Part shown: positions 48,947 to 60,000 of the stretch, piece after piece
How positions within the stretch are numbered: position 1 is the stretch's first letter
Layout: each line of letters starts with the position of its first letter
Assembly: GCF_029989365.1 (NCBI RefSeq)
Contig: NZ_JAPRAQ010000012.1
Span: forward strand, 1 to 64,000
Source of the DNA: Bradyrhizobium sp. Arg816
GTDB taxonomy: Bacteria; Pseudomonadota; Alphaproteobacteria; Rhizobiales; Xanthobacteraceae
Reading direction: 5' to 3'
Length of the DNA stretch: 64,000 nucleotides
The notes under the pieces: generated by a model
Databases searched by the model: none
Seen by the model: the letters and a program-made list of their open reading frames with translations, nothing else
Told to the model about the DNA's origin: nothing
Program-made: the position numbers and the translations under genes

Positions 48947-50152
48947 TCACCGCATCGTCGCGAGCTGCACGGCCAGCGCGCAGGCGCGGTCGTATTCGTC
49001 GAGATTGATCCACTCGTCGATCGTGTGCGCCTCGTTCTGGCCGGCGCCGAAGGTCACGGTGGGAACGCCGTGGCGGACCATCCAGTTGGCATCGAGGCCG
49101 CCATTGGCGGTGCGGACGTTCGGCGTGCCGCCGACCGCGGAGACCGCCTCGACCGCGCGTTTGACGACGGGGAGATTGTCCTTCATGCGGAACGGAAAAT
49201 AGTCGGTCTCGGCCTTGAACTTGACCTTGCCGGACTTGCCTTGCGCGTTCGTCACTTTCTTGGCGGCCTTCTCGAACGCGGCCTTGTAGGCCTTGGTGAT
49301 CTCCTTGAAGAATTTGCCGTCGTGGCTGCGGCTCTCGCCGCGCACATGGACGTAGTCGGTGACGACGTTGGTGGCATCGCCCGCCGGGCGGCCCTCGCCG
49401 CCGGTGACGGGGCCGACATTGCTGGTGCCCATCCGCGCATTGGCGCCCTTGCCCTTCACCACCTTGCCGAACCAGCCGCCGGCCTTCACGTCTGCAAGTG
49501 CGAGCGCCATGATCATGGTCGAGGAGATGCCGCGCTCCGGTGCGACGCCGGCATGCGAGGCGCGGCCGAAGATCTCGACATTCCAGCGGTCCGCGCCGAC
49601 GGCGCCGATGACGACGTTGGACGCCGAGCCGCCGTCATAGTTGAAGGCCATCACCGGCGAACCGAGCTCATCCAGCTTGACGTGGCGCGCACCGTAGAGC
49701 CCGCTCTCCTCGCGCACGCAGAACAGCAGCGTGATCGGGGGATGATCGAGCTTCTGCTTGGCGAGCTCGGCGGCCAGCGTCACCAGCACGCCGCAGCCGC
49801 AGCGGTTGTCGCCGCCGAGCGCGGTCTTGGCCTCGTTGACGATCTTGCGGCCGGATTTCTTCGGCTTGGCGCCGGCACACAGCGGCACGGTGTCCATGTG
49901 GGTCATGAACATGATGCGCGGCTGGTTGTGCAGCGCGCCGCGGCCGGGCAGGTCGACGATCAGGTTGCCGGTCTCGGTCGGCACGGGAATGCGGGTGTTG
50001 GCGTCGTCGAGCCGAATCGCCTTGGCCGGCACGCCGCTCTCCTTCAGCGCGGCCGTGAGCTCACGCCCGATCGCCGCCTCCTGTCCGGTGACGCCCTCGA
50101 CGGCGAGAAAGCGCATGAGGCGGTCGGTGGCAGCTTTGGTATCGACAGGCAT
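48947..50152 (-). CDS. M20/peptidase T-like metallohydrolase
   Basis: 401 aa from ATG 50152 (AAGGGA 10 bases before). RIMFMTHMDTVPLCAGAKPK carries the first metal His and Asp; TALGGDNRCGCGVLVTLAAE holds the bridging Asp; LLFCVREESGLYGARHV the catalytic Glu pair; DGGSASNVVIGAVGADRWNV the dimerisation-domain entry; and GLDANWMVRHGVPTVTFGAG the C-terminal His strand. Typical of tripeptidase T or acetyl-ornithine deacetylase-like enzymes. The alternative start ATG 50161 puts the Shine-Dalgarno too close. The gene is separated by 1 base from the hydrolase stop and probably lies in the same operon. Confidence 0.88.
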   Translation of the reverse strand: MPVDTKAATDRLMRFLAVEGVTGQEAAIGRELTAALKESGVPAKAIRLDDANTRIPVPTETGNLIVDLPGRGALHNQPRIMFMTHMDTVPLCAGAKPKKSGRKIVNEAKTALGGDNRCGCGVLVTLAAELAKQKLDHPPITLLFCVREESGLYGARHVKLDELGSPVMAFNYDGGSASNVVIGAVGADRWNVEIFGRASHAGVAPERGISSTMIMALALADVKAGGWFGKVVKGKGANARMGTSNVGPVTGGEGRPAGDATNVVTDYVHVRGESRSHDGKFFKEITKAYKAAFEKAAKKVTNAQGKSGKVKFKAETDYFPFRMKDNLPVVKRAVEAVSAVGGTPNVRTANGGLDANWMVRHGVPTVTFGAGQNEAHTIDEWINLDEYDRACALAVQLATMR

Positions 50153-50218
50153 TGAGTTCATTCCCTTGATGCACGGAGTGCGCCAGCATCCCCCGCGGCG
50201 CACCGTTGTGCAAGGGCC

Positions 50219-51463
50219 TCAGACGCTCCGCGTGTATGCGAGGAAAATCAGCGCGCCCAGAAGTAGCGCCGCCGCCATGAACAGCAGCACCGCCGGCAGC
50301 CCCGCGAACGCCGCCACGGCGCCCGTCATCGACTGCATCAGGGCGGCGCCGAGGAAGAAGGCGAGGTTGATCGCCGCGAGCGCCTTGCCCGCGGTTTGCG
50401 CATCGACCAGCTGCCGCGACATGCCGAACAGCAGCGGCTGGGCGGAGGTCGCAAGGCCGATGAGCACGAACAGCACGAGATCATATTGCGGCGGCATCAC
50501 GGGCACGCCGAACAGGATCGAGACCGCATAATGCGGCGCCCCCAGCGCCATCAGCGCCAGCAGCAGCGCGCCGACCATATGCGTGCCCGCCACCAGTTCG
50601 CGGCGGCGACTGAGCCTGCGGTCGATCATGCCGATGCACAGGGGACCTGCGATCATCGCCAGCGTGAATGCGCCGAGCTGGTTGCCGGCCTCGACCCGCG
50701 TCAGTCCCTTGATCTCCATCAGCCAAGGTCCGCCCCACAGGCCGCGCAGCACCAGCGAGGTTGCGAGCGACACCAGCGCCAGCGCGATCAGGCCACGCAG
50801 GGGGCGCGAGAGTCCCAGCCTGAGCACCTCGATCATCTGCGACAGCGGCGAGGACTCGTCCTTGTGCTCGGCCGGCTGCCTCGGCACCAGCACGAACACG
50901 GCGAGCGCGACGAAGACGCCGCCGAGCGCGGAGATCCAGAATCCGGCGCGCCAGCCGTAATGATCGACCACGAAGGCGAGCGGGCTCGACGACAGCAGCA
51001 TGCCGATATTGCCGATCGAGAGGATCGCGCCGGACCACAGCCCGAACCGTGCCGCCGACAATTGCTTGGCCGCCAGCGTCATCGGGCACATCAGCATGCC
51101 TGATGTCGCGATGCCGAGCATCACCTGCCCGACCGCGAAGCTTTCGGGCCCCGTGGCGAATCCCGACGCGATGGCGCCGATCACGGTTCCCATGAGCAGG
51201 CTCAGCGACACGGGCCGGACGCCAAAGCGATCCATGGCAGCGCCGACCGGAATCTGCGCGGCGGCGAAGGCAAAGGGATAGACCGAGGTGAGGCTCGCCA
51301 GCGCCTGCGGCTCGATGTGGAAATCCGCCGCCATCAAATCGAGGCTGACGGCGGGAATCGTGCGCAGCAAGGTCGACAGCATGTGCCCGCAGGCGAGCGC
51401 AAGCAGCGCAAAGATCAGCGCGCGGGTGCCATCTCCCGCGTTATCAGTGGCAACCGCACTCAT
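50219..51463 (-). CDS. MFS transporter
   Basis: 414 aa with about twelve hydrophobic segments. VKSLLSTILR-like TM1 region (IFALLALACGHMLSTLLRTI), VGAAMDRFGVRPVSLSLLMG (the D-R-x-G-x-R-P loop 2-3), and ALSLISALIFALYAF-like C-terminal helices. Divergent subgroup related to nitrate/formate or aromatic-acid permeases by the loop signature. Substrate unknown. It lies 16-60 bases upstream of the M20 peptidase-like gene on the same strand, so a peptide or amide nutrient would make sense, as an inference from position. Confidence 0.85.
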   Translation of the reverse strand: MSAVATDNAGDGTRALIFALLALACGHMLSTLLRTIPAVSLDLMAADFHIEPQALASLTSVYPFAFAAAQIPVGAAMDRFGVRPVSLSLLMGTVIGAIASGFATGPESFAVGQVMLGIATSGMLMCPMTLAAKQLSAARFGLWSGAILSIGNIGMLLSSSPLAFVVDHYGWRAGFWISALGGVFVALAVFVLVPRQPAEHKDESSPLSQMIEVLRLGLSRPLRGLIALALVSLATSLVLRGLWGGPWLMEIKGLTRVEAGNQLGAFTLAMIAGPLCIGMIDRRLSRRRELVAGTHMVGALLLALMALGAPHYAVSILFGVPVMPPQYDLVLFVLIGLATSAQPLLFGMSRQLVDAQTAGKALAAINLAFFLGAALMQSMTGAVAAFAGLPAVLLFMAAALLLGALIFLAYTRSV

Positions 51464-51659
51464 CAGCGTCCCGTCCCGGCGAGGGTTTCGGCCGGGTTAC
51501 ACGATTGGCGGGACGGTGCCAATGGGGTCTTCCGGACCTTCGTTCCTCGTTGAAGGCAAGCCGGACATCGCTGACATCCGCGCGAACACCGGTTGGCTGA
51601 CACGCTTGCCGCTGAAATTGCGATTCGTCGTTACGCCGTCAGTTGATGACGAACGCTAT

Positions 51660-51941
51660 TCAATTCCTGCACTCCGAGTTTTGTGAGCACAGGTTCGATT
51701 GCTCGAGTCTGGAAAAGTCCTCTGTTGCAATGAATACGAGAAGCCCGAGCAGAACCATTGCCGCGATGTTGGAACGCATGCTGGCTCGATTCTCGACAGC
51801 GGAGCGATGTTCGAACTTCGAGAGGTCGAGCATGCGCAAAATGTCGCCGGACCGCACATCATCGACCGGATCTCTGCCGCCTCCCGATCGCGTTCGAAAC
51901 GGTACGACATTTCCCCGGTGGTTCGGTTGATCAGCCTTCAT
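51660..51941 (-). CDS. Small membrane protein (93 aa)
   Basis: ATG 51941 has GAGG 7 bases before. Reads MKADQPNHRGNVVPFRTRSG, DDVRSGDILRMLDLSKFEHR, then one TM (SNIAAMVLLGLLVFIATEDF) and a Cys-containing tail (SRLEQSNLCSQNSECRN). Similar DVRSGEILRMLDLSKFE...VAM proteins exist in Bradyrhizobium (recalled). Function unknown. A longer frame to 52076 lacks homology. Confidence 0.6.
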   Translation of the reverse strand: MKADQPNHRGNVVPFRTRSGGGRDPVDDVRSGDILRMLDLSKFEHRSAVENRASMRSNIAAMVLLGLLVFIATEDFSRLEQSNLCSQNSECRN

Positions 51942-52295
51942 CTCGCGCCTCGTTCCCATCAAGCAGCGCTTGCTGAACTGCAATGATAAGGCCTGACCTG
52001 AGGCGAGCGGTCCTGAAATTCGCGATCGCCGGCGCAATTCAGTGTGATGCCGCGGTGATCTCTCGCATCTCTCCATATCGTTTCTGTTTATGTCTGCCTG
52101 GCCTTCGTTGGACGGCTTTGATTCACCGATTGCGTTTTGCAGCGAGCGAACATGAAAATTTGTACAGATTTTCGCACGCGATCGTCATTTTGACGCTGGG
52201 ATTTTGTCCGCGATACTTCCAATCCGAGGCGGCAGTCGCACCTGCAATCAGTCGGTTTTCTGAAGGCAGGTGCAAACAGTTAGAGGTCCATCAAT
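51942..52295. promoter_or_regulatory. Divergent promoter region of the RND operon
   Basis: About 350 bases. Contains a perfect inverted repeat just before the adaptor gene (52238-52273). No gene recognised. Confidence 0.45.
52238..52273. promoter_or_regulatory. Inverted repeat before the RND adaptor gene
   Basis: GCACCTGC (52238-52245) and GCAGGTGC (52266-52273), perfect 8-bp arms separated by 20 bases, ending 22 bases before the TTG start. Candidate operator or 5'-leader hairpin. Confidence 0.45.
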
Positions 52296-53504
52296 TTGTC
52301 AACGCGACCGAAGCTCAGCGTTGCGCTGTTTGGAATCCTTGCAATAGCCGCGGTGGCCTATGGCGTATGGTATGAGCTCCTCGGGGGCGTCAAGCCAGCC
52401 GCGGCGGCCGCCCAAAGCGCTGCCAGTCAGGCCGCGGCGAAGATTCCCGTCACCTCGTTCGTGGTGAAGAAGGCCGACTTTCCCGTGCGCGCCTACGGTC
52501 TCGGAGTCGTCTCGCCGTTCAGGACGGTCACGGTCAAGAGCCGTGTCGACGGTCAGATCACCAAGGTGTTCTTCAAACAGGGGCAGATGGTGAAGGAGGG
52601 CGATCCGCTTCTGGAGATCGATCAACGCCCCTTTACCGCGGCTCTCGAGCAGGCGGTGGCGAAGAAGGCCCAGGACGAGGCCAATCTGAGGAACGACCGG
52701 TTGAACCTGGAGCGATTTCAGAAGCTCGCGAAGCAGCAATTCGAGACCCAGCAAAATCTCGATACCCAGCAGGCGCTGGTCGATCAACTGATCGCGCAGG
52801 TGAAGGGCGACCAGGCCGCCATCGACAACGCGCAAACCAATCTCGGTTACACCTCGATTAAGGCGCCGATTACCGGACGAACGGGTTTCCGGCTGGTTGA
52901 CCCCGGCAACATCGTGCATGCCGCGGATACGACGGGGATCGTCACCATCGCCCAGCTGCAGCCGATTGCCGTGCAGTTCACGGAACCGGAAGAGCAATTG
53001 CAGGCCATTGCCAAAGCCTATGAAGCCGGCGAGGTGCCCGCCGATGCGCTGACCTCGGACGGAACCAGGACGCTGTCGCAAGGCAGGCTCGTGGTCATGG
53101 ACAATTCGGTGAACCAGGCCACCGGGACCATCAGTCTGAAAGCGCGCTTCGACAACAAGGACAACGCACTGTGGCCCGGCCTGTCGGTCACCACGCGAAT
53201 GCTGATCGGCACGCTCAAGCAGGTCATCGTGGTGCCGCAGGATGGTGTGCAGCACGGGCCGTCGGGTCTGTTCGCCTACGTGATCGGCGACAACGGCAAG
53301 GTCAGCGCCAGGCCGATCAAGGTCAGCCAGAGCGGCGACGCAAATGCCGTCGTCTCCGAAGGCCTGAACGTCGGAGACAGGATCGTGGTGGCCGGACAGT
53401 CGCGCCTGTTCGACGGCGCGCTGGTCGACGACAAGCCGCAGGCCGCGCCGACGGTGGACGCGAGCGCCACAGCCCCCCAGGCCAAAAGCGGATCGGCGGA
53501 CTAA
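52296..53504 (+). CDS. RND efflux periplasmic adaptor (HlyD/MdtA-type)
   Basis: 402 aa. Probable TTG start at 52296 (AGAGG 14 bases before). An N-terminal hydrophobic anchor (LSVALFGILAIAAVAYGVWY) is followed by the lipoyl-type VKSRVDGQITKVFFKQGQMV, a coiled hairpin (QAVAKKAQDEANLRNDRLNL through QVKGDQAAIDNAQTNLGYTS), IKAPITGRTGFRLVDPGNIV, and a beta-barrel ending QVIVVPQDGVQHGPSGLFAY. Adaptor of the pump 1 base downstream. The Q-rich coiled region and the TTG start are ordinary for this family. Confidence 0.88.
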   Translation: MSTRPKLSVALFGILAIAAVAYGVWYELLGGVKPAAAAAQSAASQAAAKIPVTSFVVKKADFPVRAYGLGVVSPFRTVTVKSRVDGQITKVFFKQGQMVKEGDPLLEIDQRPFTAALEQAVAKKAQDEANLRNDRLNLERFQKLAKQQFETQQNLDTQQALVDQLIAQVKGDQAAIDNAQTNLGYTSIKAPITGRTGFRLVDPGNIVHAADTTGIVTIAQLQPIAVQFTEPEEQLQAIAKAYEAGEVPADALTSDGTRTLSQGRLVVMDNSVNQATGTISLKARFDNKDNALWPGLSVTTRMLIGTLKQVIVVPQDGVQHGPSGLFAYVIGDNGKVSARPIKVSQSGDANAVVSEGLNVGDRIVVAGQSRLFDGALVDDKPQAAPTVDASATAPQAKSGSAD

Positions 53505-53505
53505 C

Positions 53506-56500
53506 ATGGCTGGCGGTATCTCGGCTCCCTTCATTCGCCTCCCCATCGCGACGTCGCTGCTGATGGTCGGCATCGTCTTCGTCGGGATCATCGCCTACCC
53601 GCAATTGCCGGTGGCGCCGCTGCCGGAGGTCGACTTCCCCACCATTCAGGTCTCCGCCAACCTTCCGGGCGCGGATCCGGAAACGATGGCTTCTTCGGTG
53701 GCGCAACCGCTTGAATCGCAATTTGCGCTCATTCCCGGCGTCTCGGAGATGACGTCGCAGAGCCAGACCAGCTCGACCCAGATCGTCCTGCAGTTCGATC
53801 TCTCGCGCAACATCGACGGTGCCGGCTCCGACGTGCTCGCCGCCATCAATGCCGCGAGCGGGCAGTTGCCCAAGAACATGCCGACCCCGCCGACCTACAG
53901 AAAGGTCAATCCGGCCGACTCGCCCATTCTCACGCTCGGCGCCACGTCGACGACGCTGCCGATGACGCAGGTGTCCGACGAGACCTACACCAAGCTCGCG
54001 CAGGCGATCAGCCATATCAGCGGCGTCGGCCAGGTCAGCGTCGGTGGACAGCAGGCGCCGTCGATCCGTGTCCAGATCGATCCCGCCAAGCTGGTGGCCA
54101 AGGGCCTGTCGCTGGAGGACGTGCGCACCCCGCTTTCGGTGATCACCGTCAACAATCCCAAGGGAACCCTCAACGGCGACACCCGCACCTACACCGTCTA
54201 TGCCAACGACCAGTTCACCAAGGCCGAGGCCTGGAACGACATCGTCATCGCCTATCGGAACGGCAGTCCCGTCCGTGTCGGCGACATCGGCCATGCCGTG
54301 AGTGCACCGCTGGACAATACCCAATACGGCTGGGTTGACGGCAAGCCCGGCGTCTTCCTGGTCATCTTCAAGCAGCCCGGCGCCAACGTCATCGACACCG
54401 TCGACAGCGTCATGAAGCAGCTGCCGCATCTGCAGGCCGGCATTTCGCCGGCCATCAAGGTCTCGGTGCTGTCGGACCGCACGCAGACGATCCGCGCGGC
54501 GGTGAAGGACGTACAGTTCACGCTGCTGTTGACGATCGGCCTCGTCGTGATGGTGATCTTCGTCTTCCTGCGCAGCGTCTGGGCCACCATTATTCCGTCG
54601 ATCACGGTGCCGCTTGCGTTGCTGGGCGCCTGCGCGCTGATGTGGATAGCCGGCTACAGCCTCGATAATCTGTCACTGATGGCCCTCACCATCGCAGTCG
54701 GCTTCGTGGTCGACGATGCCATCGTGATGCTGGAGAACATCACCCGCTATATCGAGGAGGGCGAGACGCCGATGGCCGCCGCGCTCAAGGGCGCCAGCGA
54801 AATCGGGTTTACGATCATCTCGATCTCGATTTCGCTGATCGCGGTCCTGATTCCGCTATTGCTGATGAGCGGCATTATCGGCCGCCTATTCCGCGAATTT
54901 TCGGTGACGCTCGCGATGACGATCGCCGTGTCGGCCCTGGTATCGCTGACATTGACGCCGATGATGGCGTCGCGCTTCCTCAAGTCGCACGACGAGGAGC
55001 ATCACGGCAGGCTCTATATGCTCAGCGAGCGGATGTTCCAGGCCCTCGTGAACGGCTACGAGCGAGGCCTCGACCTCGTGCTGCGTTTCCGCTTCATCAC
55101 CTTGATGGTGTTCTTCGCGACGATCGCGCTGACGGTCTACCTCTTCGTGATCATCCCCAAGGGGTTCTTTCCGCAGCAGGATACCGGGCTGATCACCGGG
55201 ATCGTCGAAACATCGCAGGACGTGTCGATCGCCGATATGGCGAAGCACATGCAGGAGATCGGCGCGATCGTGCTGAAGGACCCTGCGATCGACCACATGG
55301 CGATGCGGATGGGCGGAAGCGGCAATACGCTCAATGACGGCACGATGTACATTACGTTGAAGCCGCGGGATGAACGTACCGACTCGGCCGACCAGGTCAT
55401 CCGTCGCCTGCAGGCCCAGACGGCGAAGGTTCAGGGTGCAAGTCTCTATCTCCAGTCGGCGCAGGACGTCCGGGTCGGCGGCCGGGCGTCGCGGACGCAA
55501 TTCCAGTTCACGCTGCAGTCGACCGACATGGACCAGCTCAACACATGGGCCCCGAAGCTGCTCGCGAAGATGAAGGAGATGCCCGAGCTTCGCGACGTCG
55601 CGTCCGACCAGCAGACGTCGGGCACCACGCTGACGCTGTCGATCGACCGCAATCAGGCCGCGCGTTTCGGGATCACGCCTGACGTGATCGACGCGACCCT
55701 GTATGACGCATTCGGGCAGCGGGAAATCGCGACTTATTTCACCCAATTGTCGACCTATTATGTCGTCCTCGAGGTGCTGCCCTCGTTGCAGAAGAATCCG
55801 TCCACGCTGGAGCAGATCTACCTCCGCTCACCGACGACGGGAGGAGAGGTGCCGCTGTCGGCGTTCACCAAGTGGACCACGGCTCCGGTCCGGCCTCTGG
55901 CCATCAACCATCAGGGCCAGTTTCCCGCGGTGACGATCTCCTTCAACCTCGCGCCCAACGTCGCGCTCGGCCAAGCGACGCAGGCGATCGACGCGATGGA
56001 AAAGCAGATGAACGTGCCGGCTGCCATCACCTCGACTTTCGCAGGCACGGCGAAGGCATTCCAGGAGTCGCTCTCCTCCGTGCCCTTGTTGATCGTGGCG
56101 GCGCTGATCGTGGTCTATCTCATTCTCGGCGTGCTCTACGAGAGCTACATTCACCCTCTGACCATCCTGTCGACCTTGCCGTCGGCCGGTGTCGGTGCTC
56201 TGGCGACGCTCCTCATCTTCCACTTCGACTTCAGCCTGATCGGTCTCATCGGCCTCGTTCTGCTGATCGGCATCGTCAAGAAGAACGGCATCATGCTGGT
56301 CGACTTCGCGATCGTGGCGGAGCGGGATCAGGGCCTGTCGCCGGTCGAGGCCATTCGCCGGGCCTGCCTGCTGCGCTTCCGCCCGATCCTGATGACCACG
56401 ATGGCGGCCGTGCTCGGCGGCGTGCCGCTGATGCTCGGCCACGGCACCGGCTCGGAACTGCGTCAACCGCTCGGCTATGCCATGGTCGGCGGTCTCTTGG

Positions 56501-56688
56501 TCAGCCAGGTCCTGACGCTCTTCACCACGCCGGTTGTCTATCTTTATCTGGACCGTGTCTCGCAATGGTTCAGTCCGAAACGACACGCGGGAAGCGATCC
56601 TCAGGAAGAGGACGTTGTCGACGACGGCGATCTGGACGTCGTCGAAAAGCTGGACCCGAAGAAATCAAGGGTCTTTGCGGCGGAGTGA
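53506..56688 (+). CDS. RND-type multidrug efflux permease
   Basis: 1060 aa. The full AcrB/MdtB-type plan: TM1 LPIATSLLMVGIVFVGIIAY, a first periplasmic loop (VEVDFPTIQVSANLPGADPE-type region), a TM4 with the proton-relay pair FVVDDAIVMLENITRYIEEG, TM10 with FSLIGLIGLVLLIGIVKKNG and the C-terminal APVVYLYLDRV. The MdtBC-like signature is LPQLPVAPLPEVDFPTIQVS. It starts 1 base after the adaptor stop, so they are one operon. No outer-membrane channel gene is adjacent. Confidence 0.93.
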   Translation: MAGGISAPFIRLPIATSLLMVGIVFVGIIAYPQLPVAPLPEVDFPTIQVSANLPGADPETMASSVAQPLESQFALIPGVSEMTSQSQTSSTQIVLQFDLSRNIDGAGSDVLAAINAASGQLPKNMPTPPTYRKVNPADSPILTLGATSTTLPMTQVSDETYTKLAQAISHISGVGQVSVGGQQAPSIRVQIDPAKLVAKGLSLEDVRTPLSVITVNNPKGTLNGDTRTYTVYANDQFTKAEAWNDIVIAYRNGSPVRVGDIGHAVSAPLDNTQYGWVDGKPGVFLVIFKQPGANVIDTVDSVMKQLPHLQAGISPAIKVSVLSDRTQTIRAAVKDVQFTLLLTIGLVVMVIFVFLRSVWATIIPSITVPLALLGACALMWIAGYSLDNLSLMALTIAVGFVVDDAIVMLENITRYIEEGETPMAAALKGASEIGFTIISISISLIAVLIPLLLMSGIIGRLFREFSVTLAMTIAVSALVSLTLTPMMASRFLKSHDEEHHGRLYMLSERMFQALVNGYERGLDLVLRFRFITLMVFFATIALTVYLFVIIPKGFFPQQDTGLITGIVETSQDVSIADMAKHMQEIGAIVLKDPAIDHMAMRMGGSGNTLNDGTMYITLKPRDERTDSADQVIRRLQAQTAKVQGASLYLQSAQDVRVGGRASRTQFQFTLQSTDMDQLNTWAPKLLAKMKEMPELRDVASDQQTSGTTLTLSIDRNQAARFGITPDVIDATLYDAFGQREIATYFTQLSTYYVVLEVLPSLQKNPSTLEQIYLRSPTTGGEVPLSAFTKWTTAPVRPLAINHQGQFPAVTISFNLAPNVALGQATQAIDAMEKQMNVPAAITSTFAGTAKAFQESLSSVPLLIVAALIVVYLILGVLYESYIHPLTILSTLPSAGVGALATLLIFHFDFSLIGLIGLVLLIGIVKKNGIMLVDFAIVAERDQGLSPVEAIRRACLLRFRPILMTTMAAVLGGVPLMLGHGTGSELRQPLGYAMVGGLLVSQVLTLFTTPVVYLYLDRVSQWFSPKRHAGSDPQEEDVVDDGDLDVVEKLDPKKSRVFAAE

Positions 56689-57067
56689 CTGTTTGACAAC
56701 CACGCCGACGGCGGCGAGCGCGGCGCCTCCGGCTGAATCCGTTGGAAATGATCCCGCGCGGAACTGCGCTTCTTGTTTTCTCCCCGTCAGTTAATCCGCT
56801 GACCCGTGATCTGCCAGGGCCCGGGATTGAGTACCAGGCCCGTCGCCTTGCCGGCCTCATCGTGCAAGAAGGCAAGGCGCGCATTTTGACCCGAAGCGGT
56901 CATTCTGACGGCATGAAGCGCATGCTGGCAATGGGATCCGATGCCTACGCTCTGCGCGCCGCCGACTAGCCGCAGACGACACCTGAATGAGATCGTAGAC
57001 CAGAGGAGTCCAGCCTTGGAATATGGGCAAGTAGCAGCTCTCCCGCAACGCGCAAGGCGGGACTGCG
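56689..57067. other. Intergenic stretch between convergent RND and cyclase genes
   Basis: No gene is called. A reverse frame ending at 56787 (TASGQNARLAFLHDEAGKAT) resembles the C-terminal end of a serine-hydrolase protein but is only about 38 residues. Confidence 0.3.
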
Positions 57068-60000
57068 TCAGGCCAGCTGGTTGAGCAGCGCCCTGGCGTC
57101 CCTCAGGACTGGCGTGTCGAAGCCTTCGGTGAACGAGCCATATGCCGGCGCGAGGACGTCGTGAGCTTCCATGCACTTGCCTTGATCGCGCCACAGGCGG
57201 GCGAGGCTGGTCGCAGCGCGCAGCCCAAACGTCTTCGCACTCTGGCGCTTGGCCACCGCGAGCGCTCGATGATAATTCTGCTCCGCAGCTGCTTGGTTGC
57301 CTCGCGCGTTCGCCATGTCGCCTCGAAGTCGATACAGCTCGGCTTCACTGGATCGTTCCTCGGTCGTCTCGATCAGCTGCGCAGCCTCGACGAGGCAGTT
57401 CCGCTCCTCCTGCAGATCCCCGACCTTGGCGTGAGCCTCGGCGAGAAAACAAAGTGCGCGCGGCGTGTGCACGACAGCTCCGGCACCACGAAGCACCGAG
57501 AGCCCTTTCGCGAGCAACGGGATGCCGTCCTGCGCTTGTCCAAGTGCTGTCAACGAGCGACCACGCTGGAGAAGTCCGAGACCCAACCAGAGCGGAAAGC
57601 CATGCTCGTTCGAGAGGGACAGCAGTTCCTCCGCATGCCGCAATGTGTCAAGCGGCAAGCCGGCGGCCGCCTCCACTGCGCACACCTTGCTCAACACAAA
57701 GGCCACAGTGAACGGATGGTCGAGCGAACGGGCCTCCTTTAGCGCCTCGTCGACGCGCGCGCGTCCCTGATCGATGTGGCCCAGAAGCGCCAATGTCACC
57801 GCCAAGTGACCCTGGCTCGCCGCGTGCGGATCGGCCACCGCTATGGCGGCACAAGTCGCGCGAGCGGCGGGATCTCTCAAGCCGTCACACAGCTCAAGAA
57901 GGCCGCGTGCTGTCACAAACTCCCCGCGATAGTGGCAACTGGCGCCGTGGATATAGCGACCCAGCAGCAGAGTGGCTCGATCGTTTCTTGTGTCGCCCAA
58001 TTTCTCCATCTGCTCGGCAAGGGATACCGCCAGCTTGTGCTCGGCCCGAACCGAGTGGAAGCCCCATTGGAAATAGAGCAGCGGAGCGAGACGATCCGGT
58101 CGATCGAACCGCTCCGCGAGTGCTCGCGCCCTGTCGAGGGTATCGGCCACCGCCGGCGCCGAATACCCCCTAGCCGCCATCAGAGCCCGCCCGAGGGCAA
58201 TCTGCAGGTCGAGTTCGTGCTGCACGGGCCGCGACTCCTCGGGCATGTTCGCCAGCAGTTCGAGACCCCTCTGCAACTGCGCTACCGCTTCCGTCATCGC
58301 CGACCGCGCGACCGCCTGCTGGCCGGCCTTGAGTCGATAGCCGACCGCCTTGTCGTTGAAGGCGGCCTCGGCACAATGATAGGCCATGAGTTGCGGCTGA
58401 GCGGCCGCGATTTCAGGGAACTGGCTCTCTAGCGTCGTCGCAACGCGGGCATGGATATGCTGACGTCGACCGCGCAGCATGGTGCTATAGGCTGCGTCCT
58501 GCACCAGCGCGTGCTTGAAGGTGTACTCTGCATCAGGCGGGATCCCCCGCTGGAAAACCAGTTCGGCGCGAACGAGCTGCGCCAAGGCCCCGTCTACCTG
58601 CTGCTGCGGCATCGCTGCGACCGCGCTGATCAGTTCATGCGAGAACGACCGCCCGAGAGCGGCGCCGATCTGCGCCAGCTCGCGGACTGGCGCCAAGCGA
58701 TCGAGACGAGCCAGGAGCGAGGCGTGGAGCGAGGTAGGGATGGCAAGTCGAGGCACGGGCTCCCTCGCATCGAAGCGGTCACCAGCATCGGCCAGAATGC
58801 CACTGTCGATCACCGCCTTGGTCAATTCCTCGATGAACAGCGGTACGCCATCGGTCCGATCGATGATCTGTTCGGCGATCTCTTGGGGCAGCGCCTTGCC
58901 GCCGGTCACCTGCATGATCATCTCGGCGCGCTGTGGACGCGACAGACGACTGAGGCTCATCGATGTCACGTGCGAGCGCCCGGTCCAGGGCGGCGCCAAC
59001 TCGGGCCGGAAAGTGATGATCAGCAAGACCCGGAGGGTGGCCACCCGGTCGACGACGAGGTCCAATAAGTCGAGCGAGGTGGGGTCGATCCAATGCACAT
59101 CCTCGAACACCATCAGCACGGGCCGGCGCGTTGCCAGTCCCTCGAGCTGGGCTAGGAGGACCTGGAGCGTCTTCTCCTTGCGCTTCTGCGGCGTGAGGCT
59201 GAGAGGTGGATAGCTATCGCCTGTTGGCACGGACAGCAGGTCCGCGATCAGAGGAACGGCCTCGCTAAGGTCCGCGTTTGCCTCCGTGAGCAACGCCTCG
59301 AGCTTGTCCAAACGTTGCTGGTCCGTATCGTCACGCCGGAATCCTGCTGCGCGCTCGAGCTGTGATATGGTCGGGAAAAGTGCACTGTCCTGGTGATGTG
59401 GCGAGCAGAAACGGCGCAAGCGGATATGTGGATCATCGCTCAGCCGCTCCACCGCGGTCTCGGCAAGGCGCGATTTGCCGATGCCGGGTTCACCCGATAT
59501 CAGCACGGCAGAGCCATCACCACGTTTTGCCTGCTGCCAGCGGCGCATGATCAGCTCGATCTCCTCATCACGACCGAGTAGTGGCGTTCTGGCTACGCGC
59601 AAGGCCTCGAAGCGGCTATCGACCGCGCTCGCACCGATGACTCGCCAGACCGGCACCGGATCGCGGAAGCCTTTGATGGACACACTCCCGAGAGCGAAAT
59701 ATTCGAAGAGGCCGCCGATGAGGCGGCGGGTGCTGCCGTCGATCACAACTGTATCCGGCTCGGCCAGCGCCTGAAGCCGCGAGGCCAGATTGGCGGTCTC
59801 ACCGACCACCTCACACTGCTGCGATGGGCCGTCCCCGATGAGATCACCGACGATCACCAAACCAGTGGCAATCCCAATTCGTGCTCGCAATCTTACCCCT
59901 GGACCGGCATCGAGGCCCGTCACGGCCGCGACCAATGCCAGTCCGGCGCCTACAGCGCGCTCAGCATCGTCTTCATCCGCCCGCGGATAGCCGAAATATG

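Noticed and set aside
56787..56903. Reverse frame resembling the end of a serine hydrolase
   Set aside because: Only about 38 residues with weak similarity by eye; too short to support a pseudogene call.
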